Positions 1 through 8,650 of a stretch of DNA of 64,000 nt are shown here, one piece after another. This DNA is from Martinezella rhizogenes. Lineage in GTDB: Bacteria; Pseudomonadota; Alphaproteobacteria; Rhizobiales; Rhizobiaceae. The translations under genes and the position numbers were made by a program. The notes below the pieces were generated by a model, which was given only the letters and a program-made list of their open reading frames with translations, was not told the DNA's origin and made no database searches. Within the stretch, counting starts at the first letter, position 1; each line of letters opens with the position of its first letter. The stretch spans positions 496,001 through 560,000 of the forward strand of contig JAAMEZ010000021.1 in assembly GCA_013322215.1 (NCBI GenBank). Direction: 5' to 3'.

Positions 1-1295
1 GCACCAGCCATGGCCGCTTCGAAGCCGTCCATTCCCTCATCGATATGACGCTGGATGTTTTCCAAGACAACGATGGCGTCGTCGACCACAAAGCCGACCG
101 CAATGGTGAGTGCCATCAATGAGAGATTGTCGAGCGTGAAGCCGGCAATCCACATCATCGCGCAGGCACCGAATAAGGCAAGCGGCACAGTCAGGCTTGG
201 GATGAGCGTAGCCCGAACACTGCGCAGGAACACGAAGATGACGGCGACAACCAGCAGCACGGTGATCAGAAGCGTCGTGCGCACGTCGCTGACCGCGGCC
301 CGGATTGTCTGCGTTCGATCGCTGAGGACGCCGATCTTGATACCGGGCTGCATCGACGCGGTCAGGCGCGGCAATTCAGCCGTGATACTGTCGACCGTCT
401 GAATGACGTTTGCGCCCGGCTGCTTGAAGATGATCAGGAAGATGCCGCGCTTGCCATTGGCCCAGGCAGCCTGCTTGCTGTCCTGCGCCGCGGTGACAGC
501 CTGGCCGATGTCGCGGATATAGAGCGGCGAACCGTTCTGATAGGTGATGATGACGTCGTTCCATTTCGATGCGTCGATAAGCTGGCCGTTGGTGTAGATG
601 GTATAGCTTCGCGACGGGCCGTCGATATTGCCGGTGGGATTGTTTTCGGTAACGCCGTTCAGCTGCGTTCGCACGTCCTCCAGCGTCAAGCCCCTGACCG
701 CCATCTTGCTCGGGTCCAGCTGCACGCGGATGGCCGGCTTTTGCTGTCCGCCATAAAGCACTTGCGCCACGCCGGGAAGCTGGCTGATCTGCTGGCCGAG
801 CTTCGTTTCGACCTCGTTGTCGACCGTGGTCAGCGGCAGGGTGTCCGATGTCGCGGAGAGGAGAAGGATTGGCGAATCGGCGGGATTGACCTTGCGATAG
901 GTCGGCGGGCTGGGCAGGTTGGTCGGGAGCTGGCCGCTGGCGGAATTGATGGCAGCCTGCACATCGTTGGCGGCGCCGTCGATATCTCGATCCAGATCGA
1001 ACTGCAGGGTGATTTGCGTCGAACCAAGCGAGTTCAGCGACGTCATCTCGCTAACACCGGCGATCGAGGCGAAGGCGGTTTCGAGTGGCTGCGCGACCGA
1101 CGAAGCCATGATGGTCGGGCTTGCCCCGGGCAACTGCACGGAAACCTGAATGGTCGGAAAATCCACCTGCGGCAGCGGCGCAACGGGCAGCAGCGGGTAT
1201 GCCACTATGCCGACAAGCAGGATTCCCGCCATGATGAGCGAGGTGGCAATCGGATGTTTGATGAATGGCGACGACAGGCCACGAGACTGAGCCAT
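1..1295 (-). CDS. RND multidrug efflux permease (MdtB/AcrB type), 5' part; runs off the window
   Basis: Inner-membrane proton-driven pump subunit of a tripartite RND efflux system. The gene starts at 1295 with MAQSRGLSSPFIKHPIATSL and is still open at base 1, so only about 431 N-terminal residues are visible. They show the first transmembrane helix and periplasmic porter motifs (PLPQVDFPTIQVSVQLPGAS, LQFDLDRDIDGAANDVQAAI) and the TM2-TM4 segment ending ...VGFVVDDAIVVLENI, which contains the paired Asp residues of the RND proton relay. It lies 54 bp after the adaptor gene on the same strand, as expected for an adaptor-pump operon. The substrate cannot be told. Heavy-metal RND pumps are less likely, because the sequence resembles the MdtB/MdtC branch. 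Confidence 0.93.
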   Translation of the reverse strand, partial: MAQSRGLSSPFIKHPIATSLIMAGILLVGIVAYPLLPVAPLPQVDFPTIQVSVQLPGASPTIMASSVAQPLETAFASIAGVSEMTSLNSLGSTQITLQFDLDRDIDGAANDVQAAINSASGQLPTNLPSPPTYRKVNPADSPILLLSATSDTLPLTTVDNEVETKLGQQISQLPGVAQVLYGGQQKPAIRVQLDPSKMAVRGLTLEDVRTQLNGVTENNPTGNIDGPSRSYTIYTNGQLIDASKWNDVIITYQNGSPLYIRDIGQAVTAAQDSKQAAWANGKRGIFLIIFKQPGANVIQTVDSITAELPRLTASMQPGIKIGVLSDRTQTIRAAVSDVRTTLLITVLLVVAVIFVFLRSVRATLIPSLTVPLALFGACAMMWIAGFTLDNLSLMALTIAVGFVVDDAIVVLENIQRHIDEGMDGFEAAMAG

Positions 1296-1349
1296 GCGAG
1301 CTTCTCACTCTTGTAATTCAGTTGCACCGGAAACAGCGATTGTCAGGTC

Positions 1350-2573
1350 TTACTGGGCAGCCATTCTTGTCGCGGGCGGTGCGTCCGTGGCGATCTGCTG
1401 CCTGGCGTCGGCGACAAGGCTGCCGGGTTGCACACGATAGGAGCCATCGGTCACCACCATCTCGCCGGGCCTCACGCCATCACTCACCACGACGTTGCCG
1501 TTGCCGGTCTCGGAGACCTTTATCGGGCGAACCTGTGCCTTGCGATCCGGCCCGACAATATAGGCGAACAGGCCATCAGGGCCGTGCTGCACGGCGTCGA
1601 GCGGAATCTGCACCACATTCTTCAGCGTCGAAATGGCCAGTTTGACCGTTACCGACTGTCCCGGCCAAAGCCCGTTGTCCGCATTCGCAAACGTCGCCTT
1701 GAGATTGATTGTGCCGGTTGCGACATTGATCTGGTTGTCGATGTACGAAAGCGTGCCTTGTGAGAGTACGGTCTTCCCATCCTCACTAGTCACCTCTACC
1801 GGCACGTCGCCCGAAGCGAGCGCCTTGCTGACCGCCTGCAGCTGATCTTGCGGGGCCGGGAAGACCACGCTGATCGGCTGGACCTGCTCTATGGTGACGA
1901 TACCGGTCGTATCGGTAGGCTGTACGAGGTTCCCCACGTCGATCAGGCTGAACCCCGCCCGTCCCGAGAATGGCGCAGAGATCCGGCAATAGGCCAGATT
2001 GACGCTGGCAGACTGGACGGCGGCTTCGTCCGCCTGCACCGTTCCCTGATCCTGAGCGACCAGTGCCACTTGGTCGTCCAACGTTACCTGCGGAGCTGTG
2101 TGCTGCGCGACCAGCTTGCTATCGCGATCGAGATCCACCTGAGCGCCTTTGAGCAGGGCTTGGTCATGCGCCAGTTGGCCTTTTGCCTGTGCGAGTGCGG
2201 CCTCATAGGTTTGCGTGTCGATCTCCACGAGCGGATCGCCCTTGCTCACCATATGCCCTTGCGTGAAATCGATCTTGGCTATGCGGCCGGTGATCTGCGA
2301 ATGGACGGTGACGGTGTTTAGCGCCTGAACCGTTCCAAGCTCGTTCAGATTGACGAGGAAATCGTCCGATCGAGCGGGAGCAAGGGTGACCGGGACGCCA
2401 GGGGCCTGTGGCGGTTTTGCGCCATCTTTGGCCACGGAGTGGCCAAGCCCGGGCAGCTCACGTTCCACATAGGCTCTCTCTATCCACCCCGTACTGATTG
2501 CTCCGACGATAAGAACGCAGACTATCAACGCTTTTGGGCTCTTGAGCCGAGAAGAACGCTGCAATTCGGCCAT
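1350..2573 (-). CDS. RND efflux periplasmic adaptor (membrane fusion protein, MdtA-like)
   Basis: Periplasmic adaptor that links the RND pump to an outer-membrane channel. It has one N-terminal transmembrane anchor, then the split lipoyl domain (GRIAKIDFTQGHMVSKGDPLVEID and SVNLAYCRISAPFSGRAG) around an alpha-hairpin, a beta-barrel, and a membrane-proximal domain ending near GEMVVTDGSYRVQPGS. The reading frame could start at 2657, but AGGGA at 2583-2587 lies 9 bp before the ATG at 2573 (MAELQRSSRL); two other ATGs at 2582 and 2579 lie too close to it. I therefore take 2573, giving 407 residues, normal for the family. The pump gene follows 54 bp downstream. Confidence 0.92.
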   Translation of the reverse strand: MAELQRSSRLKSPKALIVCVLIVGAISTGWIERAYVERELPGLGHSVAKDGAKPPQAPGVPVTLAPARSDDFLVNLNELGTVQALNTVTVHSQITGRIAKIDFTQGHMVSKGDPLVEIDTQTYEAALAQAKGQLAHDQALLKGAQVDLDRDSKLVAQHTAPQVTLDDQVALVAQDQGTVQADEAAVQSASVNLAYCRISAPFSGRAGFSLIDVGNLVQPTDTTGIVTIEQVQPISVVFPAPQDQLQAVSKALASGDVPVEVTSEDGKTVLSQGTLSYIDNQINVATGTINLKATFANADNGLWPGQSVTVKLAISTLKNVVQIPLDAVQHGPDGLFAYIVGPDRKAQVRPIKVSETGNGNVVVSDGVRPGEMVVTDGSYRVQPGSLVADARQQIATDAPPATRMAAQ

Positions 2574-2752
2574 GTTCATCATTCCCTGAACGCGGCGACC
2601 GGGATTGGACGTCGTCAGGCAGCAAAAAACGCCGCGTGATGGCGAATGTTTGGCCATTGGACTGCACTATTGCGTGATCACCAAGTGAGCAAAGCTTGGC
2701 AAAGCCAAGATCGGCCCCGAGTTTTTCCTCAATAATTCAGCTGGTCTGCTGA

Positions 2753-4240
2753 TCAGGCGGTACGTCGATCAGCCGCGATCTGGCTGGCGCCAATGCTGGC
2801 AAGCGCGACGCTGAACAGGGTCGGGTTGGTGGCGGTCATCGTGGGAATGACACCATTGCCGGCGACGTAGAGGTTGTCGAAGCCCCAGACCTTGGAGTTC
2901 CTGTCACAAACGCTGGTGCCGTCGTCGCGTTCGCCCATTCGGATCGTGCCCTGATAATGCAGCGACGAGCCAACGGGCTGCACGAAGGTGGCAAAACCCG
3001 GAGCCGGGCGACCGATGATGGCGGAAATCCGCTGGGCATGGCCCTTGGCCGCTTCGAGGCGCGCCTTGTCGCCTTCCGACTGACGCCACTGGATGGAGAT
3101 GGCCGGCAGGCCGAGCCAGTCGCGACGATCGTCGTCGAAGATAACGCGGTTGTCAGCGCTAAGATCCGAGGGCACGAAAACGCCCATGCCGATCGGCTGG
3201 CCGCTCATATCGCTGGCATGTGGCATCGAGTGCAGGCTGGCTGGGGCGATAGTGACGGAATAGGGGAAATCCTTGGTGGCCGGAATCCAGCTCATCGCTG
3301 TCATCGGCACATCGGTCTGCATCTCCGTGATCTGCGAGACGATATAGTGATCGTTGATATAGCGACCGAGCGCTTCGGGGCGGATGCCGGAGGCGTAGAG
3401 CAGCTGCGGGGAGTGCAGAGAGTCACACGCAACGACAACCGTGCCGGCGCTGACGATAAAGGTCTCTTGCGAGCCGGCGCGGGCAAGTTCGACACCCGTG
3501 ACCTGGCCATTCTCTTGGATCACGCGGCGGCAGGCGGTTTCAGAGAGAATATGAAAGCTCTCCTGCGGCTCATCGACGAGATCGCCGAGAACGACGTCGG
3601 TGCCGTGATAGCGCAGGCCATCGGGGCCTGGCGTCGCCGCGAGCGGCATGGGCTGAACGAAGCGATCAGGCGTCCGGCCAGGATCGAAAACCTCGCCCAG
3701 GCGCTCGCGCATGGCGATGGCTGCAGCATCGCCGGCGCGTGGGTCCTTGTTGGTCCCGAGCAGTTTTGCCGACACGGCCAAAGCCTTATGCATCTCGTCG
3801 GTAGGGATGAAGGGCACCAGCTCGATCTCTGATGGGACCGGCGTGCCGGTCGACCATTTGGTGCCCATGCCGCCGACATTGGCGGCCGAGAAGCCGGCAA
3901 AAAGGTTTTCATCCTGGGCATCGGCATCGTTGGCGATGAAAAGGCCCGAGCGGCGCAGCAACGAATGATCGAAGCCACCGGCACGCCGGGCCTCCCATTC
4001 TTCCTTGTTGATCGGCATCCGCGGGCTGCGGTCGCCACCCTGGGCACGCACTTCGAAGGCCGCACGTTCATCGAGATCGGCGATATTGTCGAGATGTGCG
4101 CCCTTTTGCGGCAGGATCTGCGGGCCGGCTTCCACCATCAGAATGCGCGCTTCCGGCCAGTTATTCCTGATGACCCGTGCATAGGCCGAACCGGTCGGAC
4201 CACTTCCGATGATGACGACGTCGGCAGACTGACCAGACAT
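2753..4240 (-). CDS. GMC-family FAD oxidoreductase, probable sugar or glycoside 3-oxidase
   Basis: FAD-dependent enzyme of 495 residues in the glucose-methanol-choline (pyranose-oxidase-like) superfamily. The N-terminus has the dinucleotide motif DVVIIGSGPTGSAYA. Near the C-terminus are the catalytic histidine region SSLHYQGTIRMG and the FAD-contact segment VAGNGVIPTMTATNPT. GMC enzymes of this type oxidise sugar hydroxyls, and bacterial relatives oxidise C-3 of the sugar in glycosides, leading to deglycosylation. The divergent neighbour (4364-5248) and the next gene (5274-6143) are xylose-isomerase-like TIM barrels, the partner type found in C- and O-glycoside cleavage pathways. No signal peptide is visible. 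The role is inferred from family and context; the substrate is unknown. Confidence 0.85.
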   Translation of the reverse strand: MSGQSADVVIIGSGPTGSAYARVIRNNWPEARILMVEAGPQILPQKGAHLDNIADLDERAAFEVRAQGGDRSPRMPINKEEWEARRAGGFDHSLLRRSGLFIANDADAQDENLFAGFSAANVGGMGTKWSTGTPVPSEIELVPFIPTDEMHKALAVSAKLLGTNKDPRAGDAAAIAMRERLGEVFDPGRTPDRFVQPMPLAATPGPDGLRYHGTDVVLGDLVDEPQESFHILSETACRRVIQENGQVTGVELARAGSQETFIVSAGTVVVACDSLHSPQLLYASGIRPEALGRYINDHYIVSQITEMQTDVPMTAMSWIPATKDFPYSVTIAPASLHSMPHASDMSGQPIGMGVFVPSDLSADNRVIFDDDRRDWLGLPAISIQWRQSEGDKARLEAAKGHAQRISAIIGRPAPGFATFVQPVGSSLHYQGTIRMGERDDGTSVCDRNSKVWGFDNLYVAGNGVIPTMTATNPTLFSVALASIGASQIAADRRTA

Positions 4241-4267
4241 TCCTGCTATTCCCTATTGTTAAATCAA

Positions 4268-4279
4268 TTTGATATCAAA
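4268..4279. promoter_or_regulatory. 12-bp perfect palindrome in divergent promoter region (candidate operator)
   Basis: TTTGATATCAAA reads the same on both strands. It lies in the 123-bp AT-rich gap between the divergent GMC oxidoreductase gene (start 4240) and the TIM-barrel gene (start 4364), where a shared repressor or activator site would be expected. No regulator gene is adjacent in the window, so the binding protein is unknown. Confidence 0.4.
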
Positions 4280-4363
4280 CAAAGATGTATTCTAGCCGAT
4301 GTCAATCGGGATTGTTAAGTTACCGAACAAAGTTTTGGTGACAGCGCTCAAGGAGACGCCACG

Positions 4364-5248
4364 ATGAAGATAGGTCTGAGTTCATACAGTTTCCGTCCGT
4401 TGATGCAGAGTGGCGCCATGCAGATCGAGGATGTCTTTGCCTGGGTCGGCAAACATGACGGCGATCATGTCGAACTGGCGACGCTCTCCGTCGCGCCCGA
4501 AGGGCAGGATCTTCAATATGAACTCGCCAATGATGCAGAGATGCTGGAGCGGCTGAAGGGCGCGTCCCAGAAAAGCGGCGTGCCGCTTTCCGGCCTCTGC
4601 ACATCAGGCAATTTCATCGACGACGGCGAACGAGCATTCCAGCTTAGCCGGCTGAAGCGCTATGTCGAGCTTTGCGACAAGCTCGGCGTCCGCTTCCTGC
4701 GCCACGATGTTGTGCCGTGGTCGTTGCGAGCAACGGAGCCCGGCCAGTTCGAGGCAGCATTCCCGGCGATCGCCGACGCTACGCATGAGCTTGCCGCGCA
4801 TGCCGGGCGCTATGGCGTGACCACCAGCGTCGAGGATCACGGTTTCTTCATGAACTCCAGCGAGCGGATCAGGCGGCTGCTGCATGCCGTCAATCTGCCG
4901 AGCTTCAAACTGACCGTCGATATCGGCAATTTCCTCTGCGTCGACGAGAACCCGCTGACGGGAACGCGCGCTTGCCTTTCCCAGGCAAGCTTCGTTCATC
5001 TCAAGGATTTCTATGTGCGCCAGACCGCGCCTGGCACGGACTGGCTGCAGACGGTCGGCGGCCAGGCAATCCGCGGCTCGGTCTTCGGCTACGGCGACCT
5101 GCCCGTCAGGTCGATCGTCGAGGACATCGTCGCCTCAGGTTATGACGGCTTCGTCTCGCTCGAATATGAAGGCAACGAGCCGACGCAATACGGTTGCGAA
5201 ACCGGCCTGAAGAATGCGAAGGCGATGTTTGCGGCTGCCGGCCGCTGA
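4364..5248 (+). CDS. Sugar phosphate isomerase/epimerase-like TIM-barrel protein (AP endonuclease family 2 fold)
   Basis: 294-residue protein of the xylose-isomerase-like TIM-barrel family. Metal-ligand positions are visible as SVEDHG, LTVDIGN, FVHLKDF and VSLEYEG in the usual order. Start 4364 is supported by AAGGAG 8 bp upstream. Members act as isomerases, epimerases, dehydratases or, in glycoside-cleaving operons, as lyases working on 3-keto-glycosides. The divergent GMC oxidoreductase makes the last type of role attractive here, but that is inference. A general sugar epimerase is the alternative. Confidence 0.87.
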   Translation: MKIGLSSYSFRPLMQSGAMQIEDVFAWVGKHDGDHVELATLSVAPEGQDLQYELANDAEMLERLKGASQKSGVPLSGLCTSGNFIDDGERAFQLSRLKRYVELCDKLGVRFLRHDVVPWSLRATEPGQFEAAFPAIADATHELAAHAGRYGVTTSVEDHGFFMNSSERIRRLLHAVNLPSFKLTVDIGNFLCVDENPLTGTRACLSQASFVHLKDFYVRQTAPGTDWLQTVGGQAIRGSVFGYGDLPVRSIVEDIVASGYDGFVSLEYEGNEPTQYGCETGLKNAKAMFAAAGR

Positions 5249-5273
5249 ACCTTGCCGTTCTGCAATCGCAAAA

Positions 5274-6143
5274 CTAGAGCGCGGCGATCCGGTCGACGCG
5301 CCTTTTGAGATCGGCGAGGCGTTTGCGGTCGCCTCCCGGCACCTCGATCGAGGCCCAGCCGGAATAGCCGACATCGGACAGCGCCTTGTTGACGGCGGCC
5401 CAATCGCAGTCGCCATCGCCCAGCTCGACATTAAAGCCCTTCCACGGGCCTTCGCTGTTCATCTTTTCGAGACTGTATTCCTTGATGTCGATCTTCAGGA
5501 TACGCTTGCCGAGCGCCTCGATCCAATCCGTCGGCCGACCGTAGCGCAGAACATTGCCGACATCGAAATACCAGCCGAGCTTCGGATGGTTGAAGCGATC
5601 GACGAAATCGGCCGCCTCCAGCGGGCTCAGCAGGAAGTCATTCCACACATTTTCGAGCGCAATCGACACGCCGCTTTCTTCCGCGGCAGGCAGGATTTTT
5701 GCGATTTCCTCGCCAGCTCTCACATAAGCGGCCTTGTAACTGGTGCCCGCATTGACGACGCCAGGCACAAGCAGCACCGTCGTGGCGCCATAGAGCTTTG
5801 CATCGTGAAGCGCCTTGACCATCGAATCGACACAGGCTTGACGCGCCACGGGATCAGGATCTGTCAGCGGGCGCTTCCAGTGCACGGCATTGACGAGGCC
5901 AGGAATATCAAGGCCGGTCTTGTCGCGGGCGCTCAAGACCTCGTCGAGCGGCAGATCATTGGGTGAATCGAGCTCGACCCCATCATAGCCGAGATCACGC
6001 AGGAGCTGGAATTTCTCCAGAATGGAAAGCGAAGGCTCCTCGACCATACCCCATTTCAGACTGATCTTCGCCAAGGGGCGGGCGGAAGCGGGCGAAGAGG
6101 AATTATTGGCGGATTCGGTCATCGATGGGTCTTTGCTTGGCAT
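5274..6143 (-). CDS. Second sugar phosphate isomerase/epimerase-like TIM-barrel protein
   Basis: 289-residue xylose-isomerase-like protein, only distantly similar to the one at 4364-5248. Metal-binding stretches are SIALENVWNDF, LGWYFDVGNVLRYG, LKIDIKEYS and WASIEVPGGD. It is convergent with its neighbour, 25 bp apart. The start is uncertain: ATG 6143 (MPSKDPSM) and ATG 6122 (MTESANN) both lack a strong ribosome site. With the GMC oxidoreductase it forms a three-gene sugar-oxidation group; one barrel could act on the keto sugar and the other on a later intermediate. Confidence 0.84.
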   Translation of the reverse strand: MPSKDPSMTESANNSSSPASARPLAKISLKWGMVEEPSLSILEKFQLLRDLGYDGVELDSPNDLPLDEVLSARDKTGLDIPGLVNAVHWKRPLTDPDPVARQACVDSMVKALHDAKLYGATTVLLVPGVVNAGTSYKAAYVRAGEEIAKILPAAEESGVSIALENVWNDFLLSPLEAADFVDRFNHPKLGWYFDVGNVLRYGRPTDWIEALGKRILKIDIKEYSLEKMNSEGPWKGFNVELGDGDCDWAAVNKALSDVGYSGWASIEVPGGDRKRLADLKRRVDRIAAL

Positions 6144-6440
6144 GAACGGATAGGCGGCGGCACTATGTCAGCCAATGCGAGGCCGATCAATCGGTCATCG
6201 GAAGGCAAGAAGCGAAGCTCGCCACACGCAGCTGAATGGATCGCGGCGGCGGCGCAGGTTGTCAGGCGACTTCGGCGACCCCCAAAAGGCGGCCTCGAGC
6301 GGAGCATCGGCAATATCGGCTTATAAAGGAATCAGGATATTCTTATCAAGATCTGCAATCTTTAGGTGTACCCATAGGCGGCGGCGTCAGTCTTGTGGTT
6401 GAAGATTTTCTCGCCATAATTCCGTCGAGAAGACTTTCAA
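6144..6440. other. Intergenic, no gene seen
   Basis: About 300 bp between the TIM-barrel gene and the 205-bp promoter/leader module. No frame shows a family signature or a ribosome site with sensible spacing. Confidence 0.5.
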
Positions 6441-6645
6441 CTTCCATCAGACCAAAGTCCGATCCATGACCGGACCTAGGTCCGAAGGCGCAATCTTTGG
6501 TCCTAATGCCATGGATTGCCCCGACCTTTGCGCCAGTTGTTTCCCGCGATGGAAGCGACGGCATACCCGGCCGCTATCGTATTGCATGCGGAGAAGGTCG
6601 ATGAACATGAACGGCGTCCTTGAAAGCGGCATCACAGCCCCGGCA
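6441..6645 (+). repeat. 205-bp promoter/leader module, copy 1 (inverted repeat of 16020-16224)
   Basis: This block is identical base for base to the reverse complement of 16020-16224. It holds an operator-like palindrome, an untranslated leader, a ribosome site and the first 15 codons of a small peptide gene. It reads into the UDP-xylose synthase operon. Similarity stops sharply on both sides. No transposase or target-site duplication is seen, so it is not an insertion sequence. Confidence 0.95.
6450..6502 (+). promoter_or_regulatory. Nested dyad: 14-bp palindrome inside an 8-bp inverted repeat
   Basis: CGGACCTAGGTCCG at 6471-6484 is a perfect palindrome. It is flanked by GACCAAAG (6450-6457) and CTTTGGTC (6495-6502), also inverted. 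The same arrangement occurs at 16163-16215 in the other copy. Its place upstream of both glycan operons suggests an operator for one dimeric or tetrameric regulator; the regulator is not identifiable here. Confidence 0.5.
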
Positions 6646-6696
6646 TCTGCCGCAGTTTCCGACGGCGGCAACTTCACGCTGCTGGCTGCGAGATAA
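6601..6696 (+). CDS. Small leader peptide 1 (31 aa) upstream of the UDP-xylose synthase gene
   Basis: An open frame of 31 residues starts [15 protein letters not shown] and ends [19 protein letters not shown] lies 4 bp before the ATG, a stronger ribosome site than that of the next gene. Its stop codon is 5 bp before the ATG of the synthase, so translation of the two may be coupled. The first 15 residues are identical to peptide 2 (15939-16064) and the rest differ. It could be a cis-acting leader or a real small protein; no known family is recognised. A longer frame opening at 6466 has no ribosome site. Confidence 0.5.
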   Translation: MNMNGVLESGITAPASAAVSDGGNFTLLAAR

Positions 6697-6701
6697 CCGG
6701 C

Positions 6702-7676
6702 ATGCAGCAAACAAAGCGAATCCTGGTTACCGGCGGCGCGGGTTTTCTCGGCTCCTTCCTATGCGAATGGCTTTTGCGGGAAAAACACGAGGTTATCTGC
6801 GTAGACAACTTCTTTACAGGCCGGAAAAGCAATGTCTTTCATCTGCTTGACAACAAGTCCTTCGAAATCGTCCGCCACGACATCACCTTTCCCCTCTATG
6901 TGGAGGTGGATGAGATCTACAATCTTGCATGTCCAGCGAGCCCGGTTCATTACCAGTTCGATCCGGTGCAGACGACCAAGACCAGCGTCCACGGTGCGAT
7001 CAACATGCTGGGGCTCGCCAAACGGGTCGGCGCCAAAATCCTGCAGGCCTCAACGTCCGAAGTCTATGGCGATCCCGAGATCCATCCCCAACAGGAGGAT
7101 TATTGGGGCCGGGTAAACCCGATAGGGCCTCGCTCCTGCTATGACGAAGGCAAGCGCTGTGCCGAGACCCTGTTTTTCGATTACTGGCGCCAGCACAAGC
7201 TGCGGATCAAGGTGGCGCGCATCTTCAACACCTACGGTCCAAGGATGCGTCCCGATGACGGCCGTGTCGTTTCCAACTTCATCGTACAGGCGCTGCAGAA
7301 CAAGCCGATAACGGTTTATGGCAGTGGCCAGCAGACGCGCTCGTTCTGCTATGTCGACGATCTTATCGACGGCCTGGTTCGCCTGATGGGAACAAAGGAC
7401 GAGGTGACAGGCCCGATCAATCTCGGCAATCCGGCGGAATTTACGATGCTGGAGCTCGCCAATCTCGCGATACAACTGACCGGAAGCCGCTCGACGATAA
7501 AATACCTGCCCCTGCCGGCTGACGATCCCAGACAACGGCAGCCGGATATCGGGGTCGCATCGCGCGAACTCGGCTGGAAGCCGAAGGTTCAGTTGCGGGA
7601 AGGCCTTGCCAGAACGATCGCCTATTTCGAAGATTTGCTGTCGTCAGGCCGTTCGCACGCGATCGCTGCCGAATGA
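6702..7676 (+). CDS. uxs: UDP-glucuronate decarboxylase / UDP-xylose synthase (SDR family)
   Basis: Converts UDP-glucuronate to UDP-xylose using tightly bound NAD. The 324 residues show the Rossmann motif GGAGFLGS (residues 11-18), STSEVYGDP, the catalytic Tyr147 and Lys151 in SCYDEGKR, and the [14 protein letters not shown] signature typical of this decarboxylase rather than of dTDP-glucose dehydratase. The next gene overlaps it by 4 bp and encodes a 4-epimerase, the same order as the characterised UDP-xylose synthase/UDP-xylose 4-epimerase pair of Sinorhizobium meliloti. It is the first full-length gene after leader module 1 and probably supplies pentose donors to the facing glycosyltransferase operon. 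Confidence 0.88.
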   Translation: MQQTKRILVTGGAGFLGSFLCEWLLREKHEVICVDNFFTGRKSNVFHLLDNKSFEIVRHDITFPLYVEVDEIYNLACPASPVHYQFDPVQTTKTSVHGAINMLGLAKRVGAKILQASTSEVYGDPEIHPQQEDYWGRVNPIGPRSCYDEGKRCAETLFFDYWRQHKLRIKVARIFNTYGPRMRPDDGRVVSNFIVQALQNKPITVYGSGQQTRSFCYVDDLIDGLVRLMGTKDEVTGPINLGNPAEFTMLELANLAIQLTGSRSTIKYLPLPADDPRQRQPDIGVASRELGWKPKVQLREGLARTIAYFEDLLSSGRSHAIAAE

Positions 7677-8647
7677 GGACGGTCCTTGTCACCGGCGGAG
7701 CCGGCTATATCGGATCGCATTGCTGCAAGGCCTTCGCCGAGGCGGGATGGTCGGTCGTTACCTACGACAATCTCTCCCGCGGCTGGCGTGATGCGGTGAA
7801 ATGGGGGCCGCTGGTCGAAGGCGATATTGCCGACGCCGAGACGGTCGCGGCAACGTTGCGCCAATATCGCCCGGATGTGGTCGCCCATTTCGCGGCTTAT
7901 GCCTATGTCGGTGAATCCGTGGAATTTCCTGAGCTTTACTATCGGAACAATAGTTTCGGAACGCTGGTTCTTATCGAGGAAATGCTGAAAGCGGGTGTCG
8001 ACAGGCTGATCTTTTCAAGCACCTGCGCATCCTATGGCATTCCGACCCGTACCCCGATTGACGAGACCCATCCGCAATGGCCGATCAATCCCTATGGATG
8101 GTCGAAATTCATGATCGAGCGGATGGTGGAGGATTTCTCGCGCGCCCGCGGCCTCAATGCTGTGATGCTGCGATATTTCAATGCGGCCGGCGGCGACCCC
8201 GATGGTGAAATCGGTGAGCGGCACGAGCCAGAGACCCATGTCGTTCCGCTCGCTATAGAAGCGGCGATCAGACCGGGCCGAACCTTCACCATCAACGGCA
8301 CCGACTTCGACACGCGAGACGGCACGGCCGTGCGCGACTACATCCACGTCAGCGATCTCGCGCAGGCTCATGTCCTTGGCGGAGAGAAGCTGTTGCGGGA
8401 TGAGGGGGTGCATGTCTACAACCTTGGCACCGGCAACGGAACGACTGTCAAGGAATTGGCTGACGCCGTCAGCCGCATTTCGGGGCAAAACCTTCCGGTT
8501 GCCTATGGTCCCCGCCGAGCCGGCGATCCACCGGCTCTCGTCGCAGCAGCCGATAAAGCCGAACGGGAGCTTGGATGGGTGCCCAGGCATTCCAGCATCG
8601 ACAGGATCATCGAGACGGCACTCGCCTGGTATCGCAGCCGGATGTGA
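7673..8647 (+). CDS. uxe: UDP-sugar 4-epimerase (GalE family; probably UDP-xylose/UDP-arabinose)
   Basis: 324-residue extended SDR with GGAGYIGS near residues 8-15, SSTCAS at 115-120 and catalytic Tyr141/Lys145 in NPYGWSK. GalE enzymes interconvert UDP-glucose and UDP-galactose. Here the 4-bp overlap with a UDP-xylose synthase argues for UDP-xylose to UDP-L-arabinose, as shown for the S. meliloti homologue. Substrate choice cannot be read from the sequence, so UDP-galactose remains possible. The gene ends 3 bp before the stop of the opposing glycosyltransferase operon, with no terminator between. Confidence 0.82.
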   Translation: MRTVLVTGGAGYIGSHCCKAFAEAGWSVVTYDNLSRGWRDAVKWGPLVEGDIADAETVAATLRQYRPDVVAHFAAYAYVGESVEFPELYYRNNSFGTLVLIEEMLKAGVDRLIFSSTCASYGIPTRTPIDETHPQWPINPYGWSKFMIERMVEDFSRARGLNAVMLRYFNAAGGDPDGEIGERHEPETHVVPLAIEAAIRPGRTFTINGTDFDTRDGTAVRDYIHVSDLAQAHVLGGEKLLRDEGVHVYNLGTGNGTTVKELADAVSRISGQNLPVAYGPRRAGDPPALVAAADKAERELGWVPRHSSIDRIIETALAWYRSRM

Positions 8648-8650
8648 TCC

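Noticed and set aside
4268..4279. FNR/FixK box
   Set aside because: TTGAT and ATCAA halves abut without the 4-bp spacer that FNR/FixK sites need.
6441..6645. 205-bp repeat as a terminal inverted repeat of a transposon
   Set aside because: No transposase, resolvase or target duplication; the module holds promoter and leader elements matched to the two operons.
6466..6696. Longer version of leader peptide 1 starting at 6466
   Set aside because: The start lies beside the operator palindrome and has no ribosome site; ATG 6601 has GGAGAAGG.
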